Source of the DNA: RPRB01 sp035543115
Lineage (GTDB): Bacteria > Myxococcota > Myxococcia > Myxococcales > Myxococcaceae
Direction of reading: 5' to 3'
Assembly (NCBI GenBank): GCA_035543115.1
Contig: DATKKF010000042.1
Coordinates: forward strand, 1-64,000
DNA length: 64,000 nucleotides
Positions within the stretch are counted from its first letter, which is position 1, and each line of letters starts with the position of its first letter. Below are positions 40,249-48,565 of the stretch, in pieces. The notes below the pieces were generated by a model. That model searched no databases, was not told the DNA's origin, and worked only from the letters and a program-made list of their open reading frames with translations. Both the position numbers and the translations under genes were made by a program.

Positions 40249-40652
40249 GCGAGGCGGCGAGGAGCCTGCGGCTCCGGGTGCTGCCCGGGCGTCTGTCGGT
40301 GGCGCGTCTGCCGGGGACGGCCGCGGTGCCGGCGTGGGCCGACGGGTCCGGGGTGGTGTCCATCACCCGGCGCACCGGCGAGCTGAGCGTGGTCTGCGCC
40401 GACGAGCGGGTGCCGGCAGAGGTCCGGGCCGAGCGCGGCTGGCGGGCGCTCGAGGTGGAGGGGCCGATCGACTTCGAGGCGGTGGGTGTGGCGCATGGCC
40501 TCACCGGTCCGCTCGCTCGCGCAGGGGTGTCGGTGTTCACCATCGCGACCTTCGACACCGACCTCCTGCTCGTCCGGGAGGAGACACTGACCCGGGCAGT
40601 GGACGCGCTGCGCGCGGCGGGTTACCCGGTGGACGAGGCGCGAGGCGCTTGA
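40224..40652 (+). CDS. ACT-domain protein (CASTOR/ZKD-like amino-acid-binding fold)
   Basis: A protein of up to 142 residues with two ACT-like subdomains. Recognisable segments: LRLRVLPGRLSVARLPGTA, GELSVVCADERVPAEV, ALEVEGPIDFEAVGVAHGL, TGPLARAGVSVFTIATFDTD and LLVREETLTRAVDALRAAGY. This pattern matches the small stand-alone ACT proteins related to the CASTOR amino-acid sensor fold. The start is uncertain: GTG at 40224 lies inside the doxX gene and precedes the first strand by about 15 residues; a GTG at 40278 would remove part of that strand, while a CTG at 40245 would give a CTGA overlap. Likely a small-molecule sensor. Confidence 0.75.
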   Translation: MDDRAVPLSEAARSLRLRVLPGRLSVARLPGTAAVPAWADGSGVVSITRRTGELSVVCADERVPAEVRAERGWRALEVEGPIDFEAVGVAHGLTGPLARAGVSVFTIATFDTDLLLVREETLTRAVDALRAAGYPVDEARGA

Positions 40653-40721
40653 CGCGCCGTCGCTGCTCGGGCCGATGGGCGAGAGCTTCACGAGCGGGGG
40701 CGGACAGCCCGGGAAGGGTCG

Positions 40722-41138
40722 ATGCCGCAGCGCTGGCTCCCGCGGCTGGAGGGGACGGCCAGCACGATTTCGACTTCGCCCATGGGGGCGGGGAACCTCG
40801 ACGAGCTCCGGTGGATCAGCGACCAGACGCGGGTCGAGTGACGAGCCATCGAGCGGGCGTGCGCCCGAGCTGCGGAGAGACCGGGCGAGCCGGATCGGTC
40901 GGGCGCTGGCGCAGGTCGAGGAGCGAGGCGCGGTCGGGCGACGGACGCGGTGGCGTTTCGCCGAGTGGAGCCTCGCGCCGGAAGGAGCGGCGCACCTGGA
41001 GCTCTGGAGCCCGGATGGCTCGACATCAACTCGACCCTGCGCTGGGAGCTCGGGTATGACCTGCCCATCTCGCTCGTGCGAGTGGTGGGCGATCTGCCCA
41101 ATCCGCTTCCCCGCGAGCGCCAGGGCTGGTCCGACTGA
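40722..41138 (+). pseudogene. Decayed gene of unknown function, with a stop and two frame changes
   Basis: Three protein-like stretches line up in order but in different frames. The first (from ATG 40722, after a GGAAGGG site) reads to NLDELRWISDQTRVE, then a TGA at 40839. The middle (about 40880-41015, next frame) reads IGRALAQVEERGAVGRRTR and WRFAEWSLAPEGAAHLELW. The last returns to the first frame: LDINSTLRWELGYDLPISL, VRVVGDLPNPLPRERQGW, ending at 41138. Together they look like one protein of about 135 residues broken by a stop and two compensating indels. The parent family is not recognised. Assembly error is an alternative. Confidence 0.5.
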
Positions 41139-41259
41139 GGCTCCGCGGCGTCCCGTCGAGCGCTCGCGTTCCACGCAGGCCGGCCACCGGGGCCGCAGCG
41201 TCCGCCCCTGGCGAGACCGTCTCTCCCAGGGCCTCGAGCACGCGACCCCAGCGAGCGGC

Positions 41260-42156
41260 TCAGCTTGCCACCAGCCGGAGGTCCGGCGCGGGCGCGGGTG
41301 CCGTCCGCTCCTTCTCCCTCCCGTCCCACCCCACCGCAAACCGGACCGCCCGCTCCACCACCACGGGGTCGGCGAGCAACCTCCTGTGCCCGAGGCCCTC
41401 GGTGGCGAGGAGCTCGGCCTCTGGCCACGCGCGGTGGAGCGCCTGGGCGGAGAGGAACGGGACCTCGCGGTCGCCGCGGTCGTGGATGACCAGCGCCCGC
41501 CCTGACAGCCGCGGGGCCACCGCGCCGAGTTCCATGGTCTCGATTCCGCCCTCGGTGAGCACGCGCCGGATCCGCTCCCGGATCCCTCTGCGAACCGCAG
41601 GCGCCAGCTCGAGCACCTGCTCGAAGTGCTGGAGGTACGGTTCCATCGAGACCGGGCCGGAGATGAGCACCGCTCTGGGGAGTGGAGCGCCCTTGCCGGC
41701 GGCGAGCACCGTCGCCGGGACGCCGAAGGAGTGGGCGATGACCGCCTCCACCGACGGCTCGCGGCGGAGACACATCTCCACCGCCGCCGCCGCCTGCGCC
41801 AAGTTCAGCCGTCGTCCGGGCGAGCGGCCATGGGCCGGCAGATCGAGGGCGACCACCCGGCGTCCGGCATCCCGCAGCGGCGAGACGAACGACGCGAGGT
41901 CGCCCGAGCCGCCGCCCCAGCCGTGCACCAGGAGCACCGTCGGGCCTCCGCCCTGCCACAGGTAGCTGGTGACCTGACGCCCCCTGGCCCAGAACCGCTC
42001 CACCGCGTCCGGCGCAGTGCTGAACCGCGGCAGCCGCCGCGCCCCGGTGATGCAGAACAGCTCGAAGGCCAGCCGGCCAGCCGCGCGGGGCGACACCGCC
42101 CCCACTGCGGAGACCAGTCCGTACAGAAGACGAACGTTCGTTCTATTCTCAGCCAT
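41260..42156 (-). CDS. Alpha/beta hydrolase
   Basis: A 298-residue serine hydrolase fold. Features: oxyanion segment VLLVHGWGGGSGDLASF near residue 74, nucleophile elbow AVIAHSFGVPATVL near 140 (Ser in HSFG), Asp in VIHDRGDREVPFLS near 228 and His in ATEGLGHRRLLADP near 256. GAGGAGGAG lies five bases before the ATG. It is the second gene of a TetR-hydrolase operon (41-base gap), and a copy of the TetR operator sits within codons 5-9. Natural substrate unknown; probably an ester or lactone linked to whatever the TetR protein senses. Confidence 0.9.
   Translation of the reverse strand: MAENRTNVRLLYGLVSAVGAVSPRAAGRLAFELFCITGARRLPRFSTAPDAVERFWARGRQVTSYLWQGGGPTVLLVHGWGGGSGDLASFVSPLRDAGRRVVALDLPAHGRSPGRRLNLAQAAAAVEMCLRREPSVEAVIAHSFGVPATVLAAGKGAPLPRAVLISGPVSMEPYLQHFEQVLELAPAVRRGIRERIRRVLTEGGIETMELGAVAPRLSGRALVIHDRGDREVPFLSAQALHRAWPEAELLATEGLGHRRLLADPVVVERAVRFAVGWDGREKERTAPAPAPDLRLVAS
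42132..42143. promoter_or_regulatory. Second TetR-type operator, inside the hydrolase start region
   Basis: GAACG-TT-CGTTC, the same five-base arms and two-base gap as the site in the TetR promoter (42808-42819). It lies in codons 5-9 of the hydrolase gene, suitable for a roadblock or for a local promoter. Confidence 0.5.
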
Positions 42157-42197
42157 GGCGACTCCTCCTCGACGACGTGCAAGCGACGGGTGACGGG

Positions 42198-42794
42198 TCA
42201 GCGCGCGGGCAGGGCCTGCGCGAGCAGCTGCTCGAACGACTGCCGGGCCATGGCCTCGGCGTTGCGCTGGCGAAGGAGCCGCCGCGCGTGGTGGAAGCCC
42301 AGCATCAGGCCGTGGATCTGGAAGGCGAGCAGGTCGCAGTCGAGGTCTGCCCGGAAGGCCCCCGACTCGACGCCGAGCCGGGCCGAGCGCGAGAGCAGGC
42401 CGAGGAGCCGCTTCTCCTCCTCGACCAGGTAGTCACGGACCGGGCCGGGCCGGTCGTCCAGCTCGAACGAGGCGGCGGCGAAGATACAGCCTCCAGCCAC
42501 CTCGGGGGTGAAGGCCCACTTCAGCCAGAGCTCGAAGAGCGCCCGGAGCCGGGGCGCGCCGCGCGGCTGCTGCAGCGCGGGCCGGACGACCTTCTCCTCG
42601 AAGTCCGCCGCCGAGGCCCGGAGCACCTCGACCTGGAGGTCCTCCTTGCTCCCGAAGTGGGCGAAGAGCCCGCTCTTGGACATCTCGAGCGCGGTGGCCA
42701 GCTCGCCGATGCTCAGCCCATCGAGGCCATCCCGGCTCGCCACCCGGGCCGCGTGGCGGAGGATGCGGGCTCGCGTCTGGTCGCCCTTGCTCAC
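42198..42794 (-). CDS. TetR-family transcriptional repressor
   Basis: A 198-residue TetR protein: N-terminal helix-turn-helix (RARILRHAARVASRDGLDG, LSIGELATALEMSKSGLF, AHFGSKEDL) and a TetR C-terminal ligand-binding domain with the TetR_C_6-like pattern LKWAFTPEVAGGCIFAAAS. Start at GTG 42794. The SD-like AGGAGG is only one base from the GTG, and the promoter predicts that transcription begins at the GTG itself, so translation is probably leaderless. Autoregulated through the operator in its own promoter and likely represses the hydrolase downstream. Confidence 0.9.
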   Translation of the reverse strand: MSKGDQTRARILRHAARVASRDGLDGLSIGELATALEMSKSGLFAHFGSKEDLQVEVLRASAADFEEKVVRPALQQPRGAPRLRALFELWLKWAFTPEVAGGCIFAAASFELDDRPGPVRDYLVEEEKRLLGLLSRSARLGVESGAFRADLDCDLLAFQIHGLMLGFHHARRLLRQRNAEAMARQSFEQLLAQALPAR

Positions 42795-42829
42795 CCCTCC
42801 TGAATACGAACGGTCGTTCTTTTTGTCAA
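42795..42829 (-). promoter_or_regulatory. TetR gene promoter with operator filling the spacer
   Basis: On the minus strand TTGACA (42829-42824), a 17-base spacer, then TATTCA (42806-42801): a near-consensus sigma-70 promoter, rare in this GC-rich window. The spacer contains the palindrome GAACG-AC-CGTTC (42819-42808), an operator. The -35 box overlaps the stop codon of the upstream hybrid histidine kinase. Start of transcription is expected near 42794, the first base of the GTG start codon. Confidence 0.65.
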
Positions 42830-44934
42830 GTCCCGGATTCCCGGTCCGCCGGAGGCGCCACATTTCCCCCGCCGAACACCCTCCGGAGCGCCTGGGCCAG
42901 CTCCTCGATCCGGAACGGCTTGTCGACGATCTCCCGGATGCCCGCCGCCCGCGCCGTCGACGCCGGGACCGACCACCGGTTTCCCGTGGACAGCACCACC
43001 GGCAGCTGCGGACGGAGCCGTGCCACCCGCGCCGCGAGCTCCACCCCGTCCATCCGCGGCATCTGGAGGTCGGTGAGCAGGAGGTCGAAGTCGTCCGGAT
43101 CCTCGGCGATCAGCTCCAGCGCCTCCTCCGGGTCGTTCACCGAGGTGACCTGGTACCCGAGGCGCCGCAGCTGCTCGCTCACCACCCGCGCGACGACCGG
43201 CTCGTCGTCCACCAGCAGGACCCGCTCACCCGCGCCCGGCAGCGCGACGCTCGGGGCCACCACTCCCTCCGGGCGCTCGAGGCCCGCCGCCGGTAGCTCG
43301 ACGTCGAAGGTGGTCCCCTCCCCCGGCGCGCTCCGGACGAAGATCTGCCCGCCATGGTCCTGGACGATGCCCTGGACCACCGCGAGCCCCAGCCCCGTCC
43401 CCTCCCCCAGCCCGCGGGTGGTGAAGAAGGGCTCGAAGATCCGCTCCAGCACCTCCGGGGCGATCCCCGCTCCGTCGTCGGTCACCCGAAGCCGGACGGT
43501 GCCCGGCGATGCGGCCTCTCCTCCCGACCGCGGGAGGTTTCCGAGGTACACGCCGATCTTCCCGTTCCGGCCCTGCAGCGACGCGGCGGCGTTGGCCATG
43601 AGGTTGATGACCACCTGGTGTATCTGCCCCTGGTCGGCGAGCACCACCGCGGTCCCCGAGTCGATGGAGGTCTCGAGCTCCACCGAGGCGGGGATGGAGG
43701 CGCGCATCAGCTGGACCGCCTCGGCCACCACCTGCTGCAGCTGGACCGGACGGTGCTCCTGGCCGGTGCTCCGGGCGAAGGTGAGGAGCTGGCGGACCAC
43801 GTCGCGGGCGCGGGCGCTGGCCTGGAGGATCTCCGTGGCCCGGGTCTGCAACGGACCCCGGCACTCGTCCTGGAGCAGCTGCGCCTGCCCCATGATCGCG
43901 GTGAGCACGTTGTTGAAGTCGTGGGCGATGCCGCTGGCCAGCGTACCGATGGCCTCGCGCTTCTGCGACCGGCGCAGCTGCATCTCCAGCTGCGCGCGGC
44001 GGGCCTCGGCCTCCTTGCGCTCGCTCACCTCGCGTCCGATGCCCAGGAGATCCGCCGACGCGTCGGGGGACACGGCCAGGACCACCTCCAGCACCCGTTC
44101 GCCCGACGCCGAGCGGACCGGCACCTCCAGCGCTGGGCCGGGCGCGTCCCGCAGGGTCTTCCAGATCTCCTCCGCCCGCTCGCCGGCGATGAGCGAGGCG
44201 ATCGGCCGTCCCACCCAGTGGGCGGCGCGGAACCCGGTCACCGACTCGAACGCCGGGTTGAGCGAGGTGATGATGCCGTCGCGGTTGACGGTGAAGATGA
44301 CGTCGCGCGCCCGGTCCACCAGCGTCCGGTAGCGATCCTGAGAGGCGCGGAGGTTGCGGGCCGCCAGCAGCTGGAAGGCGACGACCAGGCCGGCGTAGAC
44401 CGCGAAATCGGCGAACGTGGCCAGGGGCAAGTTGCGGATGGGCGGTCCCGGCAGCGCTCCTCTTGCTCCGGCCAGCGCGAGCGCCCCGGCGGTCACCAGG
44501 CACACCACCGCGGTCGCCACCGTGCCGCGGGTTCCGAGCAGGAGCCCGGCGGCGACGATGAGCACCAGGAACCCGAGCGGCGCCGAGCCCTCGATCCCCC
44601 CCGCGGTGTAGGCCGACGCGCTGAGCAGGAGCCACCCGCAGGCGAGGTAGCCGACCGCGGCGATGAGCACCCGGCCCCGCCGGACAGCCCAGGCGAGGGC
44701 GAGGATCACCGTCCACCCGAACGCCGTCTGCACGCCGTACCGCACCCAGGCCGCCGGCGCGAGCCAGGTGGAGGCCACCAGGTACACCAGGAACGCCGCG
44801 GCCTGGATCCAGAGGAAGGACAGCAGCAGCCGCGCCGCCCCGCGCGTCCGGAGCCCGCGGGACCCCGGGTCTGAGGGGGGCTCGATGGAGAGTGTCTCGA
44901 GGGCCGATCCGGGCGCACGCCAGCGGAGCTTCAC
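42826..44934 (-). CDS. Hybrid PAS histidine kinase with C-terminal receiver
   Basis: A 702-residue membrane sensor. About five or six hydrophobic segments in residues 30-180 (a membrane sensor of unknown type), a PAS domain about 195-310 (DRARDVIFTVNRDGIITSLN, LLGIGREVSERKEAE), a HisKA domain with phospho-His in TLASGIAHDFNNVLTAIMG near 337, a HATPase domain (NLMANAAASL, GLGEGTGLGLAVVQGI), and a receiver domain from about 575 with DDEP and phospho-acceptor Asp in LLLTDLQMPRMDG near 618. Start: GTG at 44934 preceded by AAGGGG; the frame is open upstream but antisense to the next gene. No adjacent response regulator, so it is an orphan whose output is unknown. Confidence 0.92.
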   Translation of the reverse strand: MKLRWRAPGSALETLSIEPPSDPGSRGLRTRGAARLLLSFLWIQAAAFLVYLVASTWLAPAAWVRYGVQTAFGWTVILALAWAVRRGRVLIAAVGYLACGWLLLSASAYTAGGIEGSAPLGFLVLIVAAGLLLGTRGTVATAVVCLVTAGALALAGARGALPGPPIRNLPLATFADFAVYAGLVVAFQLLAARNLRASQDRYRTLVDRARDVIFTVNRDGIITSLNPAFESVTGFRAAHWVGRPIASLIAGERAEEIWKTLRDAPGPALEVPVRSASGERVLEVVLAVSPDASADLLGIGREVSERKEAEARRAQLEMQLRRSQKREAIGTLASGIAHDFNNVLTAIMGQAQLLQDECRGPLQTRATEILQASARARDVVRQLLTFARSTGQEHRPVQLQQVVAEAVQLMRASIPASVELETSIDSGTAVVLADQGQIHQVVINLMANAAASLQGRNGKIGVYLGNLPRSGGEAASPGTVRLRVTDDGAGIAPEVLERIFEPFFTTRGLGEGTGLGLAVVQGIVQDHGGQIFVRSAPGEGTTFDVELPAAGLERPEGVVAPSVALPGAGERVLLVDDEPVVARVVSEQLRRLGYQVTSVNDPEEALELIAEDPDDFDLLLTDLQMPRMDGVELAARVARLRPQLPVVLSTGNRWSVPASTARAAGIREIVDKPFRIEELAQALRRVFGGGNVAPPADRESGT

Positions 44935-44991
44935 GGGTGCGCCCCTTACCAGATGCGAGCCCGGCACACCTGCCCTAAGGTCCCGCGCCCG

Positions 44992-46392
44992 ATGCGTCTC
45001 GCCGCCCTGTTGCTGCTCGCCTCCGCCACCGCCGCCGCCGCTCCGGCGCGTACCTTCCGGGTCGACTACTTCCACACCGGCAGCGGGGGGAAGGAGATCT
45101 TCAGCCTGGACCGGCTCATCGTGGAGCCGCTGCCCTGGCCGGGGAACCCCGCCCGCCCCGTCGACGACACCGACTCGGGCAAGTACCGGTTCCTGGTGAG
45201 GGACGCGGCGAGCAGGGCGCTCCTCTACTCGCGCGGGTTCAGCTCGATCTTCGGCGAGTGGAAGGACACCCCCGAGGCCAAGGATCGGGCGCGCACCTTC
45301 GAGGAGTCGCTCCGCTTTCCGCTGCCCTCGGGCCCGGTGGAGGTGACGCTCGAGGAGCGCGACCGGCTCAACGCCTTCGTCCCGGTCTGGACCTTCAAGG
45401 TGGATCCGAAGGACCAGACGGTGAGCGATGCTGTTCCCGACAGCCCCGGCCCGCTCCTCCCGCTGATGAGGAACGGCCCGTCCGAGTCGAAGGTCGATCT
45501 GCTCATCCTCGGCGACGGCTACACCCGGGCCCAGCGGGGGAAGTTCGAGAAGGACGCGCGGCGGCTGGTCTCCATCCTGTTCTCGCAGTCGCCGTTCAAG
45601 GAGCGAAGGCAGGAGTTCAACGTCTGGGGCCTCTGCCCGGAGTCGCGCCAGCCGGGCATCTCGCGGCCCTCCACCGGGATCCACCGCCGCAGCCGCATCG
45701 GGGCCACCTACGACGCGTTCGGGAGCGAGCGGTACATCCTCACCTTCGACAACCGCTCATTCCGCGACGTGGCCTCGTTCGCTCCCTACGAGTTCGTGGA
45801 GATCCTGGTCAACGGGAACACCTACGGCGGCGGGGGCATCTTCGGGCTGTTCGGCACGGTGGCCGCGGACTCGCTCTGGTCGCCGTACGTCTTCGTCCAC
45901 GAGTTCGGGCACCACTTCGCCGGACTGGCCGACGAGTACTTCACCTCGGACACCCCGACCCAGCCGGTGGCCGAGCGGCTCGAGCCCTGGGAGCCCAACG
46001 TCACTGCGCTGAAGGACCCGGGGCAGCTGAAGTGGAGGGCGCTGGTCCCGCCCGGAACCCCGCTGCCCACGCCGTGGCGCAAGGACGAGTTCGAGACCTT
46101 CAGCCGCGCCATCCAGGTGGAGCGGAAGAAGATCCGCGCCGAGCGCCGCCCCGAGTCCGAGATGGACGCGCTCTTCCTCCGCGAGAAGACCGAGGTCACC
46201 CGCATCCTGGGGACCGATCGGTACTCGGGAAGGGTGGGGGCGTTCGAGGGCGCGATGTACGAGTCCCGCGGCTACTTCCGGCCCGAGGAAGACTGCATCA
46301 TGTTCACCCGCGACGAGGTGCCGTTCTGCCGCGTCTGCCAGGCGGCCCTCTCGCGCATCATCGACCTCTACGTGAAGGGCCCGCCGCAGTGA
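44992..46392 (+). CDS. M64 family metallopeptidase (IgA peptidase M64-like), secreted
   Basis: A 466-residue exported protease with signal peptide MRLAALLLLASATAAAAPA. The N-terminal domain (residues 22-145) is beta-rich. The M64 catalytic region starts at VDLLILGDGYTRAQRGKFE near 166; the zinc site is FVHEFGHHFAGLADEYF near 301-317 (two His, Glu and the following His/Asp), in agreement with the M64 HEFGHxFxGLADEY motif. The C-terminus has DCIMFTRDEVPFCRVCQAAL with two nearby cysteines. Its stop shares a base with the start of crcB (TGATG), so secreted protease, fluoride channel and DUF190 are in one operon. Confidence 0.92.
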   Translation: MRLAALLLLASATAAAAPARTFRVDYFHTGSGGKEIFSLDRLIVEPLPWPGNPARPVDDTDSGKYRFLVRDAASRALLYSRGFSSIFGEWKDTPEAKDRARTFEESLRFPLPSGPVEVTLEERDRLNAFVPVWTFKVDPKDQTVSDAVPDSPGPLLPLMRNGPSESKVDLLILGDGYTRAQRGKFEKDARRLVSILFSQSPFKERRQEFNVWGLCPESRQPGISRPSTGIHRRSRIGATYDAFGSERYILTFDNRSFRDVASFAPYEFVEILVNGNTYGGGGIFGLFGTVAADSLWSPYVFVHEFGHHFAGLADEYFTSDTPTQPVAERLEPWEPNVTALKDPGQLKWRALVPPGTPLPTPWRKDEFETFSRAIQVERKKIRAERRPESEMDALFLREKTEVTRILGTDRYSGRVGAFEGAMYESRGYFRPEEDCIMFTRDEVPFCRVCQAALSRIIDLYVKGPPQ

Positions 46393-46772
46393 TGCGAGTG
46401 GCCCTGGTGGCGCTGGGCGGGGCCATCGGCTCGGTCGCGCGCTACGGCGTGGGCGCGCTGGCGGCCCAGTTCCTCGGGCCGTCGTTCCCCTGGGGCACGC
46501 TCCTGGTCAACCTCAGCGGCTCGTTCCTCATCGCCCTGGTGATGCACCTGGCGCTGAGCGGGACCGCGATCTCGCTCGAGCTCCGCATCTTCCTCACCAC
46601 CGGCATCCTGGGCGGGTTCACCACCTACTCCTCCTTCAACTACGAGACGCTGGCGCTGCTGAACCAGCGGGCGTATGGCCTCGCAGGGCTGAACCTGGCC
46701 GCCACGGTGCTCGGGTCCCTCGCGGCCGGGGTGCTCGGCCTCGGAGCAGGCCGCGCGATGACAGGAGGCTAG
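46392..46772 (+). CDS. crcB: Fluoride-specific ion channel CrcB/Fluc
   Basis: A 126-residue four-helix membrane protein that exports fluoride as a dual-topology dimer. Motifs: GGAIGSVARYGVGAL near residue 9, PWGTLLVNLSGSFLIAL near 33 (conserved Asn), and GILGGFTTYSSFNYETL near 71 (the Phe-box and the TTYSxF sodium/fluoride region). It starts in the TGATG of the M64 gene. No fluoride riboswitch is recognisable upstream of the operon. A DUF190 gene follows, a common CrcB neighbour. Confidence 0.95.
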   Translation: MRVALVALGGAIGSVARYGVGALAAQFLGPSFPWGTLLVNLSGSFLIALVMHLALSGTAISLELRIFLTTGILGGFTTYSSFNYETLALLNQRAYGLAGLNLAATVLGSLAAGVLGLGAGRAMTGG

Positions 46773-46776
46773 AGGC

Positions 46777-47136
46777 GTGGGTCACCGGGTGCTCGAGGGC
46801 GAGCAGACGCTCCTCAGGATCTTCCTGGGCGAGTCGGATCAGTGGCACGGCCGCCCGCTGCACCTCGCGCTCATCGAGCGGTTCCGGAAGGAGGGCGCGG
46901 CCGGGGTCACCGTCCTCCGGGGCATCGCCGGGTTCGGCGCGCGCAGCGTCGTCCACACCACCCACATCCTCCGGCTGAGCGAGGACCTGCCCATCGTGCT
47001 CGAGCTGGTGGACACGCCCGCACAGGTGGAGCGGCTGCTCCCCATCCTCGACGAGATGGTGGGCGAGGGCCTGGTGACGCTGGAGAAGGTCCGGGTGGTG
47101 AAGTACGCACCCGGGGACCGGCCTCCGCCCCGCTGA
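46777..47136 (+). CDS. DUF190 (PII-like) protein
   Basis: A 119-residue protein of the DUF190 family, which has a PII-like ferredoxin fold. Signatures: LEGEQTLLRIFLGESDQWHG near residues 6-25 and PLHLALIERFRKEGAAGVTV followed by RGIAGFGARSVVHTTHI. GTG start with AGGAGG a few bases upstream. It commonly accompanies crcB and probably regulates or assists fluoride export. Role of the nearby M64 protease in that context is unclear. Confidence 0.92.
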   Translation: MGHRVLEGEQTLLRIFLGESDQWHGRPLHLALIERFRKEGAAGVTVLRGIAGFGARSVVHTTHILRLSEDLPIVLELVDTPAQVERLLPILDEMVGEGLVTLEKVRVVKYAPGDRPPPR

Positions 47137-47243
47137 CCGCAAGGGCTCAGCGGAACAGGGCCACGGCCTCGAGGGCATTCCCGGGAACTGTGCTGGCGCC
47201 CTCCCCTCAGGCTCCGGTATGGGAGACCTGGGGAGGATGCCAC

Positions 47244-48545
47244 GTGGCTCTCGACCTGAACGACACCCTGGGGCACGCGCGGGACCCGGACACGGTCAGC
47301 GGCATGGCCCGCGGATTGATGGGGAGCGAGATCCTCAAGGTCGCCGCCGAGATCCGCACGCTGGTGGCGAAGGGGCAGAAGGTCTGCAACCTCACCGTGG
47401 GCGACTTCAGCCCGCGCGAGTTCCCCATCCCGGCCGCGCTGCGTGACTTCATCGGGGAGGCGCTCCGCGCCGGCGAGACCAACTACCCGCCGGCGGACGG
47501 CATGCCCGAGCTGCGCCAGGCAGTGCAGCGCTTCTACGCGCGGGGCCTCGGGCTGCAGTACCCGCTGGAGAGCATCGTCATCGCCAGCGGGGCCCGGCCG
47601 GTGGTCTACGGGACGTTCCGCAGCGTGGTCGACGCGGGCGACGTGGTCATCTACCCGGTGCCGAGCTGGAACAACCAGTATTACGTCTACCTGGTCGGGG
47701 CGAGGGGCGCGGTGGTGCCCACCCTTCCGGAGCAGGGCTTCATGCCCACGGTGGAGCAGATCCGGCCCCACCTGCCGCGTGCCCGGCTGCTCTGCCTGGG
47801 CAGCCCGCTCAACCCCACCGGGACCATGTTCGCCGCGGGCCCGCTCAAGGCGGTGTGCGAGGCGGTGGTGGAGGAGAACCTCGAGCGAAAGCACGCCGGC
47901 CAGCCGCCGGTCATCGTGATGTACGATCAGATCTACTGGGTGCTGACCTACGGCGCGGCGAAGCACGTCACCCCGGTGGGCCTGGTCCCGGAGATGGCGC
48001 CGTACACCGTCTTCGTCGACGGCATCTCCAAGGCGTTCGCCGCGACCGGCGTCCGCGTGGGCTGGGGCGTGGGGCCGCCGTCGATCATCTCGCGGATGAA
48101 GGACCTCATCGGCCACACCGGCGCCTGGGCGCCGCGGGCCGAGCAGGTGGCCTCGGCGCGCTTCCTGGACGACGTGCCGGCGATGGAGCGCTACCTCACC
48201 GAGATGCGCCGCGGGGTCGAGTCGCGGCTGCAGACGCTCCACCACGGGCTGATGGCAATGCGCGGCCGCGGGCTGCCGGTGAGCGACATCCCTCCGCAGG
48301 GCGCCATCTACCTCTCGGTTCGGTTTGACCTCATCGGCCGCGGCGGCATCCAGAGCAACGAGGACATCCGGAAGCTCCTGCTCGAGCGCGCCGGGTTCGC
48401 GATGGTGCCGTTCCAGGCCTTCGGGCTCCAGGACGAGACCGGGTGGTTCCGGTGCAGCGTGGGCGCGGTGTCCGAGGCGGAGATCCGCGAGGTGCTGCCG
48501 CGGGTCGAGGCGGCGCTGCGCTCGGTGGTCGACGCAGCGGCCTGA
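47244..48545 (+). CDS. PLP-dependent aminotransferase, class I/II
   Basis: A 433-residue fold-type I aminotransferase. Features: VCNLTVGDFSPREFPIPAAL near residue 48, TNYPPADGMPELRQAV near 78, SPLNPTGTMF near 192, VMYDQIYW near 227 and the PLP Lys in VDGISKAFAATGVRVGWGVG near 261. It has a slightly extended C-terminal domain with GAIYLSVRFDLIG. Preferred substrate is unknown (aspartate/aromatic type looks plausible). GGGGAGG precedes the GTG start. Convergent with glpD across 20 bases. Confidence 0.93.
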   Translation: MALDLNDTLGHARDPDTVSGMARGLMGSEILKVAAEIRTLVAKGQKVCNLTVGDFSPREFPIPAALRDFIGEALRAGETNYPPADGMPELRQAVQRFYARGLGLQYPLESIVIASGARPVVYGTFRSVVDAGDVVIYPVPSWNNQYYVYLVGARGAVVPTLPEQGFMPTVEQIRPHLPRARLLCLGSPLNPTGTMFAAGPLKAVCEAVVEENLERKHAGQPPVIVMYDQIYWVLTYGAAKHVTPVGLVPEMAPYTVFVDGISKAFAATGVRVGWGVGPPSIISRMKDLIGHTGAWAPRAEQVASARFLDDVPAMERYLTEMRRGVESRLQTLHHGLMAMRGRGLPVSDIPPQGAIYLSVRFDLIGRGGIQSNEDIRKLLLERAGFAMVPFQAFGLQDETGWFRCSVGAVSEAEIREVLPRVEAALRSVVDAAA

Positions 48546-48565
48546 GCCGGCATCAGACGCCAAGG

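Noticed and set aside
42806..42825. GAACG-GT-CGTTC followed by a T-run as an intrinsic terminator on the plus strand
   Set aside because: Only a 5-bp stem with a 2-base loop, no plus-strand gene ends nearby, and the same palindrome recurs as an operator and sits precisely in a promoter spacer.
44953..45684. N-terminal extension of the hybrid histidine kinase (continuous open frame to 45684)
   Set aside because: This part is antisense to the M64 peptidase gene and lacks kinase-like sequence; the kinase's own GTG at 44934 precedes its membrane region.
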